Of a stretch of 64,000 nt of DNA, positions 12,203-22,294 are shown piece by piece. Position 1 is the first letter of the stretch. Every line of letters starts with the position of its first letter. Below the pieces are notes generated by a model. The model was not told the origin of the DNA and searched no databases. It was given only the letters and a program-made list of their open reading frames with translations. Location of the stretch: NCBI GenBank assembly GCA_017163975.1, contig JAFFSR010000035.1, positions 992,001 to 1,056,000 on the forward strand, written 5' to 3'. The position numbers were made by a program, and so were the translations under genes. The stretch comes from Anastatus disparis (lineage: Eukaryota > Arthropoda > Insecta > Hymenoptera > Eupelmidae).

Positions 12203-13712
12203 AAAATGTACTTAAAAAAGTGTATATTATTTGAAAATTGTTTAAAACCTTATGAGAAATATGTTTAATAATATAAAATGTTAAATGGAAAGTATGAAAA
12301 CATAAGAATGAAATAAGAATGTTTAAGACATTAATAAAGTTTAAATATACAAGTAGAAATAGAGTAAAAAATTTATTATATATTATATGCTAAAACTATT
12401 AACAAATATGTAATAATTTTTAATCAAGCATAACTTTTTAACAGTATCGAGCTCTTTTAAGCTAATAAGGCTTAAATTAAGGTATTTAACTTGTACTTTT
12501 TTAATATTTAATACATTTTTCTGTAAGATTTTTAGTTGTCCCGTCATTCAAGTTCTTACAACAACTTCTTTTTATCATATTATTGAAAAATATGTATAAC
12601 TTTGTCTCTCAAATCTATTTAAACAAAAGGAAAAATACGGGTTAATTTTTTTCATCACCAAATCATATCTTGTAGTTTTAACCAAATTTGTTTCTCGAAG
12701 GGGGAGATGATCTTTCCTTATAAGTAGGCTTTGATCATTAGTTATATATGAAAAAAATATTTATACTCAAGATATGATTGCCTCATTAATTATTTCAAAT
12801 GCTTTAAATAAACTTTGAGTTTAAAATTTCAAAATTTTTTTTTCGGTATTATATTTGCTAGCAAAAATTTATAGTATTAGAAAAATTTCAAATTTGGCAA
12901 ATGTTTAGGTGCAATATCAATATAATTAACATTTTATTTTAAAAAATACAACAAAATAACGTTTACCACATATATTTAAAACTGTTTCAATACTAAAATT
13001 ATCAATAAATTATTTTTTTTACATATCGTTGGCTTGGATTAAAATTTGGCTACTTCAAAAGAGTTTTTGTGTAAATTTTAAAATGAAAATTTCAATAAAA
13101 ATATTTATAAAGAATATTAATTTTTTGAATAATAAAATGTATAATTATATGTAATGAGACAATTTGAATAATGAAGTACATATATTTGATGTAATTTTGA
13201 CAAAAATTTTTTTTGTTTCAAAGCATACAAAAATTTTACGTTAATTTTCCATATTTATGTGTAATATTTTGATACGATTTCCTATGAAAATAATTTTCAC
13301 AAATCATACAAAACAGTGCAATACTATGAAATATATTACTTTTTAAATTTTATTGAATCATACTTGAAAAGTAACTAAACAAATACATCTTTTTAAATTT
13401 AAATGAATACATTTTATTTTTCAGTTAACTTTATAATATGATAAGAAGCTTTAAAAAAATGTAATGCATTCTTTTTAGTGAATACTTTAAAATACCTACT
13501 TTTTTTTTAAATTTGCCTACGATATTTCTTTCTAAATATACGATAGTTTTTTTGCATCAGGTTTTTTTTAAATTTTTCATCTAGTTTGATAACACAGCGA
13601 ATTTATAAGTAGCAGTATTATAATTAAATTATTTTTGTAACTATAAAAATTAAACCTTTTTTTTAATAAATGTTTTTCAACATCAATGGTATTTAACGTG
13701 ATTTTTATTTAT
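12203..13712 (+). repeat. R-derived segment, no gene
   Basis: It aligns with copy 2 from 39062 to 48213, where it is split by a solo LTR, the nested palindrome and the SINE. I see no coding potential. Confidence 0.7.
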
Positions 13713-14108
13713 GGGGGGGGGGGGGGGGGTGAAGTTCGTTCCGTCAAAAAAAGGCAAATTTTCAATAATTTTTCTAGAGTACTTTGCTATTATCGATTTA
13801 TTTGAAAATTTAGTATGTTATTATACAATATTTAAAAAGTTTGTAAAAAAATTTTGGTGCAAAAATATGAAGAAACAACGGAGTTATAGCAGTTTTTCGC
13901 CGATACCTCAAAAAATATTTTTTTTCTGGTGACTGCGAATGCTCATTGCTGGATTATCTAAAATCAAAAAAGTAAATAGTTCTGGTTAGTTGACACCTTT
14001 CTCCTTCAAGTGAAGCTTCGTTTTTATAATTTTATAAATTTTTTCATGTTTTGCAACATTTTTAAGGTAAAAGGTCGATTTTTGCAAAAAAAGACTTATT
14101 TGTTATTG

Positions 14109-14139
14109 TAAAATTAAAAAAAAAAAAAAAAAAAAAAAA
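14109..14139 (+). repeat. Poly-A run
   Basis: A run of about 30 A (with the preceding AAAATTA) lies downstream of the transposase stop. It may be an assembly-sensitive homopolymer. Confidence 0.9.
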
Positions 14140-14328
14140 CAAAGCGTCACCTGAAAGCTTTATATGTGTAGAATATGTGTACAAAATTTCAAAACGATCG
14201 GTTGAGTAGTTTTTTTGAGACGCTAGTCACCGGCTTCAAAAATGACATGTTTGGGGAAACCAATTTAAAGTTTTGTACACGAAAAAATGAAAATAATGTG
14301 AAAAAAATTGGATTTTCTTATAAAATAC

Positions 14329-16140
14329 CTATACAGAATCATCAATGCCAGGTCCATATAGTATATTACTATCATCCAAGAGATTTAAGGCTTCTTTTTG
14401 ATCCTGTCTACGTTGCATTCTGCCTTCCTCAGTCTCAAGTGCAGCTTTCTCGCCCGCTCTGTTGGTCCGCAAATTGTCTGTTGCGTTTGCCCATTGATGA
14501 GCGCTTGGTCCTGAAGTGATGCCCATTTCTGCCATGAATGTGAGAAAAGCAGAGCTGCCTTCATTAAATACACATGCTGCTACATACGCAGCAATTTCGA
14601 CTGCTGTTAAGGTACCACTCACTGACTTAGAACTAATCTTCCAGACGAGTTTATTGTAACTCTCATTATTGTTCTGCGTCAATCCACCGAGACAACGTTC
14701 CAGCAGTGTGTCACTACTAAGATCTTCGTACACAGGCTTGATGGCTTGTAAAACATCATCTGGAAGAGCATAGTAACTATATTTAAAGGATTGCAAGGTC
14801 TTAGCAGCTTCGGCTTTTTTCCATTTGCACCATGATTCATCGCACTTTTCGTGCTGAGGGTTTTCGTTAGTCGACGAGTAGTGAAAAAAGGTCGCCCATA
14901 TAGCGTTCTTAATTTTTTTCACAGAATCATGGTTTCTTCGAATAGCTAGGCTATAAAATACTGTCAACTTATCAATCATAGATGCAGTAAGTTTACCTTT
15001 TCCAGACAGAATTTTCCGCTTAATTTTCTTACCTTTTTTAGTTTCCGTATCAACGACATTCGATTTCACCAAGTCACGCAGACGTTTACCCATTCTCTTT
15101 TGCACATGGTCAATACACTCTTTCTTGTTTATAACAAATTTTTCACCATAAGATTTCGCATTGGCACTTCCAGTGTACGTTTTGGAGTCGCCGTCACCAA
15201 TATAATTACGGTATTTAACTTTGTAGAGGTTCATCGAGCGTTCAAACATTTTTACGATAGCATCAACCTCCATATTACCTGCCGGGCCACTGTGATTTGA
15301 AAGACATTCTCCTTTTTCTACATGCTCTTTGCTCCATTCTTCGTACTCTGCACTGTCTAGTTTGTTATTCCAAGTTTCACAATTATGACAATATGAACTT
15401 TTCACAAATATGTCGAGAACTTTGCTCGTCCAGTAGACAATCAAGGACGATGCACCATAAAGCGAGGAAAATCCTCGTTTTTTCCACGTTCCATCGCCTG
15501 ATACTGTCAATTCCGATGTTTCTTTGAGATTATTTTGTTTAGTAGTTTCTTCTTTCTCTTCTTGGACGGCAGTGGCAAAATATCTATTGACAACAATTTG
15601 CATGCTATCGTTCATTTTTTTCATATACTTGTTATATGCAGGTTTTGAAATAAAACTACTCGCAATGTCCATGATTCCACAAAACTGCGTACAACCAGCA
15701 AGTTCGAGGCCTAAAACTCGCATTACAAATGCAAATCTGTACTTAACTTTGTATGCATTACCATTAATTCTTTCACTAGATGGAACATACTTAGGCTCTT
15801 TGCACTTTTCACACGAAACTTTTATTTTAAAACCAAGACCTTCTTTTTTGCACGTTTGAAAAGATACTGCACCGTCACACGTTTTACACTTAACTAATGT
15901 TGCAATTGTTGAAAAAACAAAAAGAAAATCCCCGATTTTGAAGTGTTTATTATAGTCTTCTTTGATTTCTAAGGACGCGTTCAATTTAATTTTTTTAGCA
16001 GATGCACTCGACGCTCTCACTTCATCGTTCTTACGTTCGTGGGGCATCACTCTTTTTCTCGGTGGACTTAACCTCGGGCCACCTTCACTACGACCTTCTC
16101 TACCACTTCTTTTTGGAATATTTTTTTCAGAAATGCACAA
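14329..16140 (-). CDS. Mutator-like (possibly Kolobok-type) DDE transposase, intact
   Basis: This single frame of 603 codons has no interruption. The product should cut and paste the element. The N-terminus is basic and serine-rich. A zinc-ribbon-like pair follows, CKTC (85-88) and CEKC (110-113). The catalytic core has SGDGTW (D216), GDGDSK (D316/D318) and NNNES (E493), a believable DDE triad. Between the first two acids lie CHNC (251-254), C279 and H283 in the SNHSGP segment, as in insect proteins with a Mutator-like transposase domain. The C-terminus ends LFYGPGIDDS-like (LYGPGIDDSV). The start at 16140 is the first ATG; M32 (MPHERK) is an alternative. Intactness contrasts with the decayed neighbours and suggests recent arrival. 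Confidence 0.9.
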   Translation of the reverse strand: MCISEKNIPKRSGREGRSEGGPRLSPPRKRVMPHERKNDEVRASSASAKKIKLNASLEIKEDYNKHFKIGDFLFVFSTIATLVKCKTCDGAVSFQTCKKEGLGFKIKVSCEKCKEPKYVPSSERINGNAYKVKYRFAFVMRVLGLELAGCTQFCGIMDIASSFISKPAYNKYMKKMNDSMQIVVNRYFATAVQEEKEETTKQNNLKETSELTVSGDGTWKKRGFSSLYGASSLIVYWTSKVLDIFVKSSYCHNCETWNNKLDSAEYEEWSKEHVEKGECLSNHSGPAGNMEVDAIVKMFERSMNLYKVKYRNYIGDGDSKTYTGSANAKSYGEKFVINKKECIDHVQKRMGKRLRDLVKSNVVDTETKKGKKIKRKILSGKGKLTASMIDKLTVFYSLAIRRNHDSVKKIKNAIWATFFHYSSTNENPQHEKCDESWCKWKKAEAAKTLQSFKYSYYALPDDVLQAIKPVYEDLSSDTLLERCLGGLTQNNNESYNKLVWKISSKSVSGTLTAVEIAAYVAACVFNEGSSAFLTFMAEMGITSGPSAHQWANATDNLRTNRAGEKAALETEEGRMQRRQDQKEALNLLDDSNILYGPGIDDSV

Positions 16141-16551
16141 TCACTGCAAAAACAAACTAGAAACTATACGGAGCAAGAGTTATGAAATCGCAGCTAAAAT
16201 CATACAACGCACACGACTGCTCTTCTAAACGTACAATTTTTAACCGAAATATATACTATACATCAAAGATACAAAAAGTACGTTACATATTTTGTATACC
16301 TAAACAAAAGGGAAAGGATGTATACAATACAATAGAGACCCAAACTGCTGCCACTTACCGCTCGGCACAGGTAGCTAATATGTGCGTAAAACTGAGTTGG
16401 AGCAAGATTCGTTCAAACTGCTATAACTCCGTCAATTTTGCTCGGATTGATCTCAAAATTTAACACAATATTTCAGAGGTGTTATAGATTCAAAATATCA
16501 AAAAAAATTAAAAAAAAAGGTTTCAAACTTCACCCCCCCCCCCCCCATCCC

Positions 16552-17342
16552 TTAATGCGCTTTGACGAAATTGACAACACTTTTGAAAAAATATGCCTTA
16601 TTAAAGCACATTTCTTAATTCTTTTATTTATTCTTTTATTATTCTTTTATTCATTTTAAGTCAAATTTTTGTTAAATCAATAAAAAATATAATAATAAAA
16701 ATATTTAATATAACCATAATAAACCATTTGAACATATAATAAACAATTTGAAATTGATTTTTTAAGATACATTTCATAATTCTTTAATATTTTAAATTGG
16801 AAGAGATGATTCCATTTATCTGTCATTCTCAATATTTTTCTCATTAAGTTTCAAAGATTTAAAAATCATATACATTTTGTTAATAGTCAGATAGCTCCTT
16901 CATCAGATATAATTTGTTGTTTATTAAAAAGGCGGATAATCTTTTCAAACTTTAAATGGGTTTTTATTTTATATGTTATTACTGTAAATTTTCAAATAGA
17001 TTTGCCGATTTCTTTAAGATAATCTCATTTAAAGTATGATCACTTTGGGTCTCAATAAACTGCTAATTAATAAAATCAGTATTGTTTGTTTATTTAAAAT
17101 TCATACAGTTTCAGCTTGAAGAACCGATGAGCTCTTTATTATTAAAATACTAATTTGCATGACATCTTAAATAGTAGTAGTTTTGTAAAAGTAATTTTAT
17201 TACAAAAAAAAGTAATTAACAGAACGAGCAGTCAGATAAGATGCAAATTAGTTATTTTTCCAAAAGAATTTTAAATTTTTCTTAAATAATTAATCTCTGT
17301 GTAACTTAAATTTTATGTTTACGTAATTTTTTAAAAATTAAG
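16552..17342 (+). repeat. R-derived segment, no gene
   Basis: It aligns with 48214-48986 of copy 2. I see no gene. Confidence 0.7.
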
Positions 17343-17552
17343 AGTAGATAGGCTACGGCGGATCTGGCGCAGTGCATTTCTGGCGCATGCCCCTCCCCCT
17401 TGTATTTCTGGCGCACTTTTCCCGCCCCCTCTGCAATATTGTCGCACTTGCATTTCTAAAGCAGCGTAAATTTCTAACGCATCGTGAATTTCTAGCGTGC
17501 TGATAAGGTAGGGAATATGCCGGGATACGGATATTTTTTTATTTAAATATTT
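17343..17552 (+). repeat. Left terminal inverted repeat of the Polinton
   Basis: It is about 90% identical to the inverted 30840-31049. It contains about six variants of a motif like GCATTTCTGGCGCA at roughly 20-30 bp intervals. Such iterated motifs could bind the integrase or a replication protein. Confidence 0.92.
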
Positions 17553-17761
17553 AAATAAATTAATTTTATATTATTTTTATTAATATTTTTTTAAATAAAA
17601 ATTTTTACTAAAAAATTTTTTCATAATAAATTATCATTAATTATTGTTAATAATTATTAACAATTAATAATATTTAAAAAATTTATTAAAAAAATTAATA
17701 AAAATAAAAATGCATCTGATGAACTGCGGATATACATGTTTCCGAAATTATTAAGTGTAAT

Positions 17762-17834
17762 GACTCCGTGGTCGAGTGGTATAAGTGCATGCCTCTCGAC
17801 CAGAGGGTTACGGGTTCGATCCTAACCCAAGTCG
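17762..17834 (+). tRNA. tRNA-like gene or pseudo-tRNA inside the Polinton
   Basis: An A box TGGTCGAGTGG and a near-consensus B box GGTTCGATCCT are correctly spaced. An arm CCTC/GAGG encloses the seven-base loop TCGACCA. GACT and AGTC could pair as part of an acceptor stem, and eight T follow at 17837, a Pol III terminator. The T-arm instead forms GGGTTA/TAACCC and position 33 of the loop is not T, so the fold is not canonical. Either a decayed tRNA or a tRNA-like RNA. No partner copy is seen at the other end. Confidence 0.5.
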
Positions 17835-18041
17835 ACTTTTTTTTCATTTTTAAAATTTTATAAATTTTATTTCAAAATGAAAATTTATTTAATTTAAATT
17901 GAAAAAGCACTTTGAAAATTTTTTCAAATTCATGTCTTAAGTAAAAATGAATTTTTTGGTTTCTCGCGTATACACAGGGAATCCCCGATATTTTAAACAT
18001 CGCATCGTATACTAGTTCATTATTCGGATCCTAGGTGGCGT

Positions 18042-18128
18042 ATGGCTTTCTTCAAGAAAAGTAACGAAGTTCAAAACACAAACGGAAGCAGCAATCAAGG
18101 GTTGAATTATCCACTTGACTTTCGATAA
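18042..18128 (+). CDS. Short ORF, 28 codons, unrecognised
   Basis: The frame opens with ATGGCTTTCTTCAAG and ends at TAA (18126-18128). The product is polar (MAFFKKSNEVQNTNGSSNQG...). Its codon texture is less AT-rich than the surroundings, as is the ORF 37 bp downstream, so the pair may be remains of one gene. I recognise no family. Confidence 0.25.
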   Translation: MAFFKKSNEVQNTNGSSNQGLNYPLDFR

Positions 18129-18164
18129 TTTCAAAAGTCGGACAGAAATTAAATTAATTTCAGA

Positions 18165-18293
18165 ATGGAGTCAAAGGACGACTATCAACTAACTGAGGCG
18201 GACTATCGGCGACTGGAGCTTGCTCGAGCTTATGCTGCAGAGGTGACCCGGATTGTGGGAATGACAAGCCATCACCATCAGTGTAGCCTCTAA
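18165..18293 (+). CDS. Short ORF, 42 codons, unrecognised
   Basis: The product begins MESKDDYQLTEADYRRLELA and ends in HHHQCSL. It looks like an amphipathic helix followed by a tail. An acceptor-like TTAATTTCAG lies directly before the ATG at 18165, so this could be an exon fragment. No family is recognised. Confidence 0.3.
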   Translation: MESKDDYQLTEADYRRLELARAYAAEVTRIVGMTSHHHQCSL

Positions 18294-18353
18294 AAGAATG
18301 TCAAGATATACGAGTTTTTCTTCAACACTGTGGAAAGTCGTTACACAAATATA

Positions 18354-19259
18354 CTATTGTTTTCTCTCATTGGGATCATCCCATCCTATGTATGTAGAAT
18401 GAGATTCATCACTACTAGAATAATCTGATGAAATATCATCGCAGGAATCTATGGAACTTACTTTAGCTTTTTTAAATTCATATCCTGGTAAATTTTTAAT
18501 GTTAGATTTTGGTGTACAGTTTCCAAAATTAGTTTTTTCGAGTTCAAAGAAAGTATTATTAGAAGAATCTGATGTTGTATCACTATTAACATCGTTAGAA
18601 CTGACGTTCGCTTTTTTACATCTTGATACTGATGAAGCGTTATTACGAAATTTTCTTTTACATTTTTCAAATTTGTTTCCACTTTTTTGATAATTTTCTA
18701 TTTCATCATCACAGCTAGAATAACCATCTTCAAGTAATTTTGATTCTGGATACCTTTGGTGATCAATGGAATCAATATTATCACTTCTCGCGAGTTTATC
18801 ATTTGTATGATGTGTGTTGAGAGCATCATTAAACTCATGATTTTCCTTAAAAATCATATTTTTTGTTACATTTTCTTCCTTCACAGATGTTACTGTATGG
18901 TTATGTGATGTACAATTCACAAGTTTCATATCCTTCGTTACAGCACGACTTAAACTTTGTTTTGAATAGTGAAGATGACACTTCCAGTGTACCATTATTC
19001 ATAACTTTATCCTTATAGAAAGGAATGCCATTCGAAAGAAGTTTATCTTTTCCTCTAGAACTTTTTATAAGTTGAAGAGATGTATTAGGCGTGAATTCAT
19101 CAGTAATATTCGAAGCAACATCAATCTTTGGATCATTTGTAAATAGAGTTTTTTCTCTTGATTAGAATCAAATATTCGACAAATATTTGTATCCAATTGA
19201 TTCGGAAGTTTGGATTTAATCATCTCTTTTAATTTCTCAGTTTCGAGAAAGTTTGCCAT
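18354..19259 (-). pseudogene. Ser/Asp-rich Polinton gene, frameshifted
   Basis: A leftward gene starts at 19259 (MANFLETEKLKEMIKSKLPN) and its frame stops at 19065. Downstream, 18995-18354 is open in the same register for 213 residues. It is rich in Ser, Asp, Asn and Lys, with basic patches such as FEKCKRKFRNN and acidic serine tracts (SSDYSSSDESHS). The piece in between reads on in another frame, so compensating frameshifts are likely. A TATAAATA lies 54 nt upstream. The composition suggests a disordered, possibly nuclear protein; I do not recognise a family. Confidence 0.45.
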
Positions 19260-19312
19260 GTTGATAGCTTGAGCTTATCATGCATACTGTTCGTGAAATA
19301 CAAACTTAGCTG

Positions 19313-19320
19313 TATTTATA
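19313..19320 (-). promoter_or_regulatory. TATA box of the gene at 19259
   Basis: TATAAATA on the minus strand, 54 nt before the ATG at 19259. Confidence 0.55.
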
Positions 19321-19432
19321 GTAAAATAACAGGTCATGCAAAACAATTTTAACAAGATGATTCACAAAATAATAAGATAGTTTTAAAATACTAAGATGAA
19401 AAAAATTTAGAAAATTGTAAGAAAGTTAATGA

Positions 19433-19492
19433 AAAGTCGATGAGAGTCGATAAAAGTCGATGAAAGTCGATGAAAAGTCGATGAAAAAGTTT
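19433..19492 (+). repeat. Short GTCGATGA minisatellite
   Basis: About five units of AAAGTCGATGA. It is related to the larger array at 20121-20456. Confidence 0.85.
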
Positions 19493-20120
19493 ACTAAAGA
19501 TTACTCAATGGATATGAACATAATAAACATATACATAAGATAAATATAGAAAATGTTTAGTTTGAGGAGATTAATTCTGAGAAGTTAGCTATTTTTACAT
19601 GATTTTTAAGCAATGAATAGAGCGACGAAGTAACTTAATGAATGTAATTTATTACATAATAAATATTTTTGATCATTAAAACTATCATTATTTCAAATTC
19701 ATAAATTTTTTGTACGTAATTCAAATGAAATTTTTTAAAATTCTTTGGACAAATAATTTTACGATTTGTATATTATGTTTGATCTTGCTTCACTGTTCAC
19801 ACAATTGTCAACTTATTTAATAATTTATGTCATCATAAATATCTAAGGAATATATTTAATATTATCGAATGGTGATATTAAAAAAGCTTTAATTTTGTAA
19901 AATTAAGTTCTTCTTTTTACGTTAGCTGCAATTCTCAACCTATATTTATAGAGATATGATTTATTATAGCTGAGTATAATTAGGCAAAGTCTGCTAGAGG
20001 CAAAACTTAACTATAGAGTTTTACGAGTTGTGCTTCTCGGACTCCTAACAGAAACTTCGCAGTACGACTAAAGCTTTTTCTGAATTACTCACTTTTCTCT
20101 CTATCTTCTTTTTACTGTAG

Positions 20121-20456
20121 TGTCGATGAAAAGTCGATGAGAATCGATGAAAGTGAATGAAAGTCGATGAAAAGTCGATGAGAGTCGATGAAAGTCGATG
20201 AGAGTTGATGAAAGTCGATGAAAGTCAATGGAAGTTGATGAAAAGTCGATGAAAGTCGATGAAAGTCAATGAAAAGTCGATGAAAGTCTGTGAAAGTCGA
20301 TGAAAAGTCGATGAAAGTCGATGAAAAGTCGATGAGAGTCGATGAAAGTCGATGAGAGTTGATGAAAGTCGATAAAAGTCGATGAAAGTCGATGAGAGCC
20401 GATGAAAAGTCGATAATAATTCGATAAAAATTCGATGAAATTCGATAATAATTCAA
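20121..20456 (+). repeat. AAAGTCGATGA minisatellite
   Basis: About 28 units of 11-13 bp (AAAGTCGATGA and variants). Frames through it on the minus strand (SSTFIDFHRL...) result from the repeat and I do not treat them as a gene. With the array at 19433 it brackets a 630-bp AT-rich stretch (19493-20120) in which I see nothing. Confidence 0.93.
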
Positions 20457-20675
20457 TCAAATTCAATATACAACTACCTTTACATAACTCTCCAATGACG
20501 GATAGATTTATGACATCTTCTTCAACTTTGTCGACTAAAGTTATGAATTAAATTTATAGATTATTTAAAATAATTGCATGATTTTTCAAAGACTTATTTA
20601 AATGCTGGATAAATGTAATATTGATAATGCATAATATTCAGATATTGTAGTAAGGGGTTCTCAAGTGTCGATTTT

Positions 20676-20725
20676 AGGTTGTACCTCACAGGTAGAGTGC
20701 GATGATTAGGGCTTGCATCACTTCC
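20676..20725 (+). repeat. Polinton intergenic motif, copy 1
   Basis: The motif begins GGTTGTACCTCACAG and ends about 35 bp later in CATCACTTCC. It recurs at 21256-21310 (inverted) and 22183-22235, always between genes. Confidence 0.65.
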
Positions 20726-20756
20726 TAAAAAAAAAAATCTTTTTTGTTTGAGGTAC

Positions 20757-20966
20757 TTAAGATAAAAATACCCTTATTCTTAACTTAATGTCTCTTCTAC
20801 AGATTATGCATTGTTTAACATTACTGGCACATTGATAACAACAGCAACAATCTCCACTTGGTAAAAATGCTACCTCTATTCCTTTATCATAGAAAACTTC
20901 ACATTTACTATGTGAAAAATCATTTGCAAGAATATCAGTGGGCATATTTGGAGGAAGCGGAAGCAA
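20757..20966 (-). pseudogene. RING-finger protein fragment with missing zinc ligands
   Basis: The 69 residues match the C-terminal RING of inhibitor-of-apoptosis-type proteins and end in the typical IRVFLS. Ligand residues remain in CCCCYQCASN and CIICRRDI. Three are lost: the second Cys of the CxxC pair is Phe (CEVF), and the usual PCGH is PSGD. The finger probably cannot bind its first zinc pair properly. Only the RING and a short lead (MLPLPPNMPTD) are open, so the N-terminal part is missing. Related genes are frequent in insect Polinton-like elements and may act as E3 ubiquitin ligases. Confidence 0.65.
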
Positions 20967-21255
20967 CTATTCTATTTTTTGGGGAAGCCCTGGAGTCAGT
21001 CAAAGGACTTTGAAGCATAGTTCCTATTCTCATCTACTTAGTTAAACACTCTATAGCTTTTTATATTTTATATCTTTAGATGACATTTGCGATTTATATT
21101 TTTCATAGCACTCTTTCCATGTTGTTTCCTCATCCTTCACCTTTTTTATTAGATGGAAGAAGTAGAATGTACTCTGAACAATTTTGAGTGGTATGACTTG
21201 GAGTCTGTCCCATGATTAAATGAATGTGAATCACGATGTGTTTGCTTATTATAGG

Positions 21256-21310
21256 AAGTGATGGGAGCCCCAACCTTTACTCCCATCTGTGAGGTACAAC
21301 CAAGAATCGT
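21256..21310 (-). repeat. Polinton intergenic motif, copy 2
   Basis: On the minus strand it reads TTGGTTGTACCTCACAG, then about 20 variable bases, then GGCTCCCATCACTTCC. It lies just past the end of the 103-residue gene. Confidence 0.65.
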
Positions 21311-21386
21311 CACTTGTGAACCTCTTACGCTGAGAAGTAGGAAGTGCACCCGTGACTCGTATACCTCTCCGTTAACTTCCAAGCGC

Positions 21387-21698
21387 TTAAGCCAAGGAGA
21401 ACTCGAGACCTTTTCCATTGTCATCATCTAAATACTTCACAAACAACTTATAATTTTGAATGGTCTCTCTTAACTTGAAGTAAAAAACCTTATTCTCCTG
21501 TAAGGCTTTGCACGCGCGAGATGGAATAAAAATGCGCCATTCACCATCTAAAACTGCCATCAATCTAAACTTATTCTTTCTTTTAACTGATCTAAACTCA
21601 CTCACATAATAAGTCTGATCTTTCTTCAAGGGGAATATATTCCCAATGGCACGACGGACACGTCCACGAGCTGCCTCGTTGAATTTATCAAGATCCAT
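21387..21698 (-). CDS. Conserved 103-residue Polinton protein
   Basis: The intact frame runs from MDLDKFNEAARGRVRRAIGN to GLEFSLA. I recognise this type from insect Polinton-like elements, where it sits near the integrase, but its function is unknown to me. It has a basic start (GRVRRAIG) and a strand-rich middle (TYYVSEFRSVKR, RLMAVLDGEWRIFIPSR), then KLFVKYL. That pattern would fit a small nucleic-acid-binding fold such as an OB fold; this is inference. It is one of the few Polinton genes here without a break. Confidence 0.7.
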   Translation of the reverse strand: MDLDKFNEAARGRVRRAIGNIFPLKKDQTYYVSEFRSVKRKNKFRLMAVLDGEWRIFIPSRACKALQENKVFYFKLRETIQNYKLFVKYLDDDNGKGLEFSLA

Positions 21699-21893
21699 AT
21701 TTCTTTGATAAAGAATTCTAAGTTTACTCAGCAGATTCTGATGAAGGAATAACTCGAGCTGGTTCGGGAGTTCTATTAAGAAGCGATTAAGCCGTGGCTA
21801 CTGCGTAGGTCTCCCCCTCCATAGGATAAAATAAAACAAAAAAATTAAAGAGAAAGTTCATGGAGGGAAAGACGAGTCATGGGTTAGTCCTAT

Positions 21894-22129
21894 CAACGAA
21901 GATAGACGCTTATAGAAGCGTACTTCTGGGTTAACTTTGGGGGCCCAGCTTTTGGAGGACACTTTAACATTACGTGTATATCTATATATATGAAAACATC
22001 GGTATATATAGATATAGAAATACATGGCATTTTAGTAGCGCCACCACGCGGCTGGAGGACATAAGCTTTAGATTTTGAGCCCCTGTCCGCCCATTTGAAG
22101 TACGCTTCTATAAGCGTCTATCTTCGTTG
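21894..22129 (+). mobile_element. 236-bp MITE Q, copy 1 (inside the Polinton)
   Basis: The inverted ends read CAACGAAGATAGACGCTTAT. The flanking 7-bp duplication GTCCTAT is perfect (21887-21893 and 22130-22136). It sits between the 103-residue gene and the integrase, so it arrived after the Polinton. A near-identical copy in opposite orientation is at 51576-51811. Confidence 0.92.
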
Positions 22130-22182
22130 GTCCTATATAGTGAATTCGTTCATTATATAAGGCTAACAAATGATGATTTCAT

Positions 22183-22235
22183 TGGTTGTTCCTCACAGGT
22201 ATAGGCGAAGGTGGAGGCCTTACCACTTTCTCTTT
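22183..22235 (+). repeat. Polinton intergenic motif, copy 3
   Basis: It reads TTGGTTGTTCCTCACAG, followed by a variable part and ACCACTTTC. It lies just downstream of the integrase. Confidence 0.55.
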
Positions 22236-22294
22236 ATTTATTTTTAATTATCAAACTTATTAATCCAGCTATTGAGAGAAGCATCAAAATCAAG

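Larger units (their letters stand above)
13713..16551 (-). mobile_element. Autonomous DNA transposon with poly-G ends, TTAA-type site
   Basis: A 2.84-kb element starts with a run of 17 G followed by TGAAGTT and ends with the inverse (poly-C, ATCCC). The flanks are TTAT (13709-13712) and TTAA (16552-16555). The empty site in R copy 2 has a single TTAA at 48214-48217, so the duplication is most simply TTAA with one later change. It carries one intact transposase. A TTAA site with a Mutator-like transposase suggests a Kolobok-type element; this superfamily assignment is inference. Confidence 0.8.

Noticed and set aside
14175..16659. Plus-strand frames across the transposase region
   Set aside because: They overlap the intact minus-strand transposase in other frames and show no family features.
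20112..20466. Frames with repeated SSTFIDFHRL
   Set aside because: They are translations of the AAAGTCGATGA minisatellite.
21149..21427. 92-codon minus frame beside the 103-residue gene
   Set aside because: It overlaps that gene in another frame and runs through a repeated intergenic motif; not coding-like.
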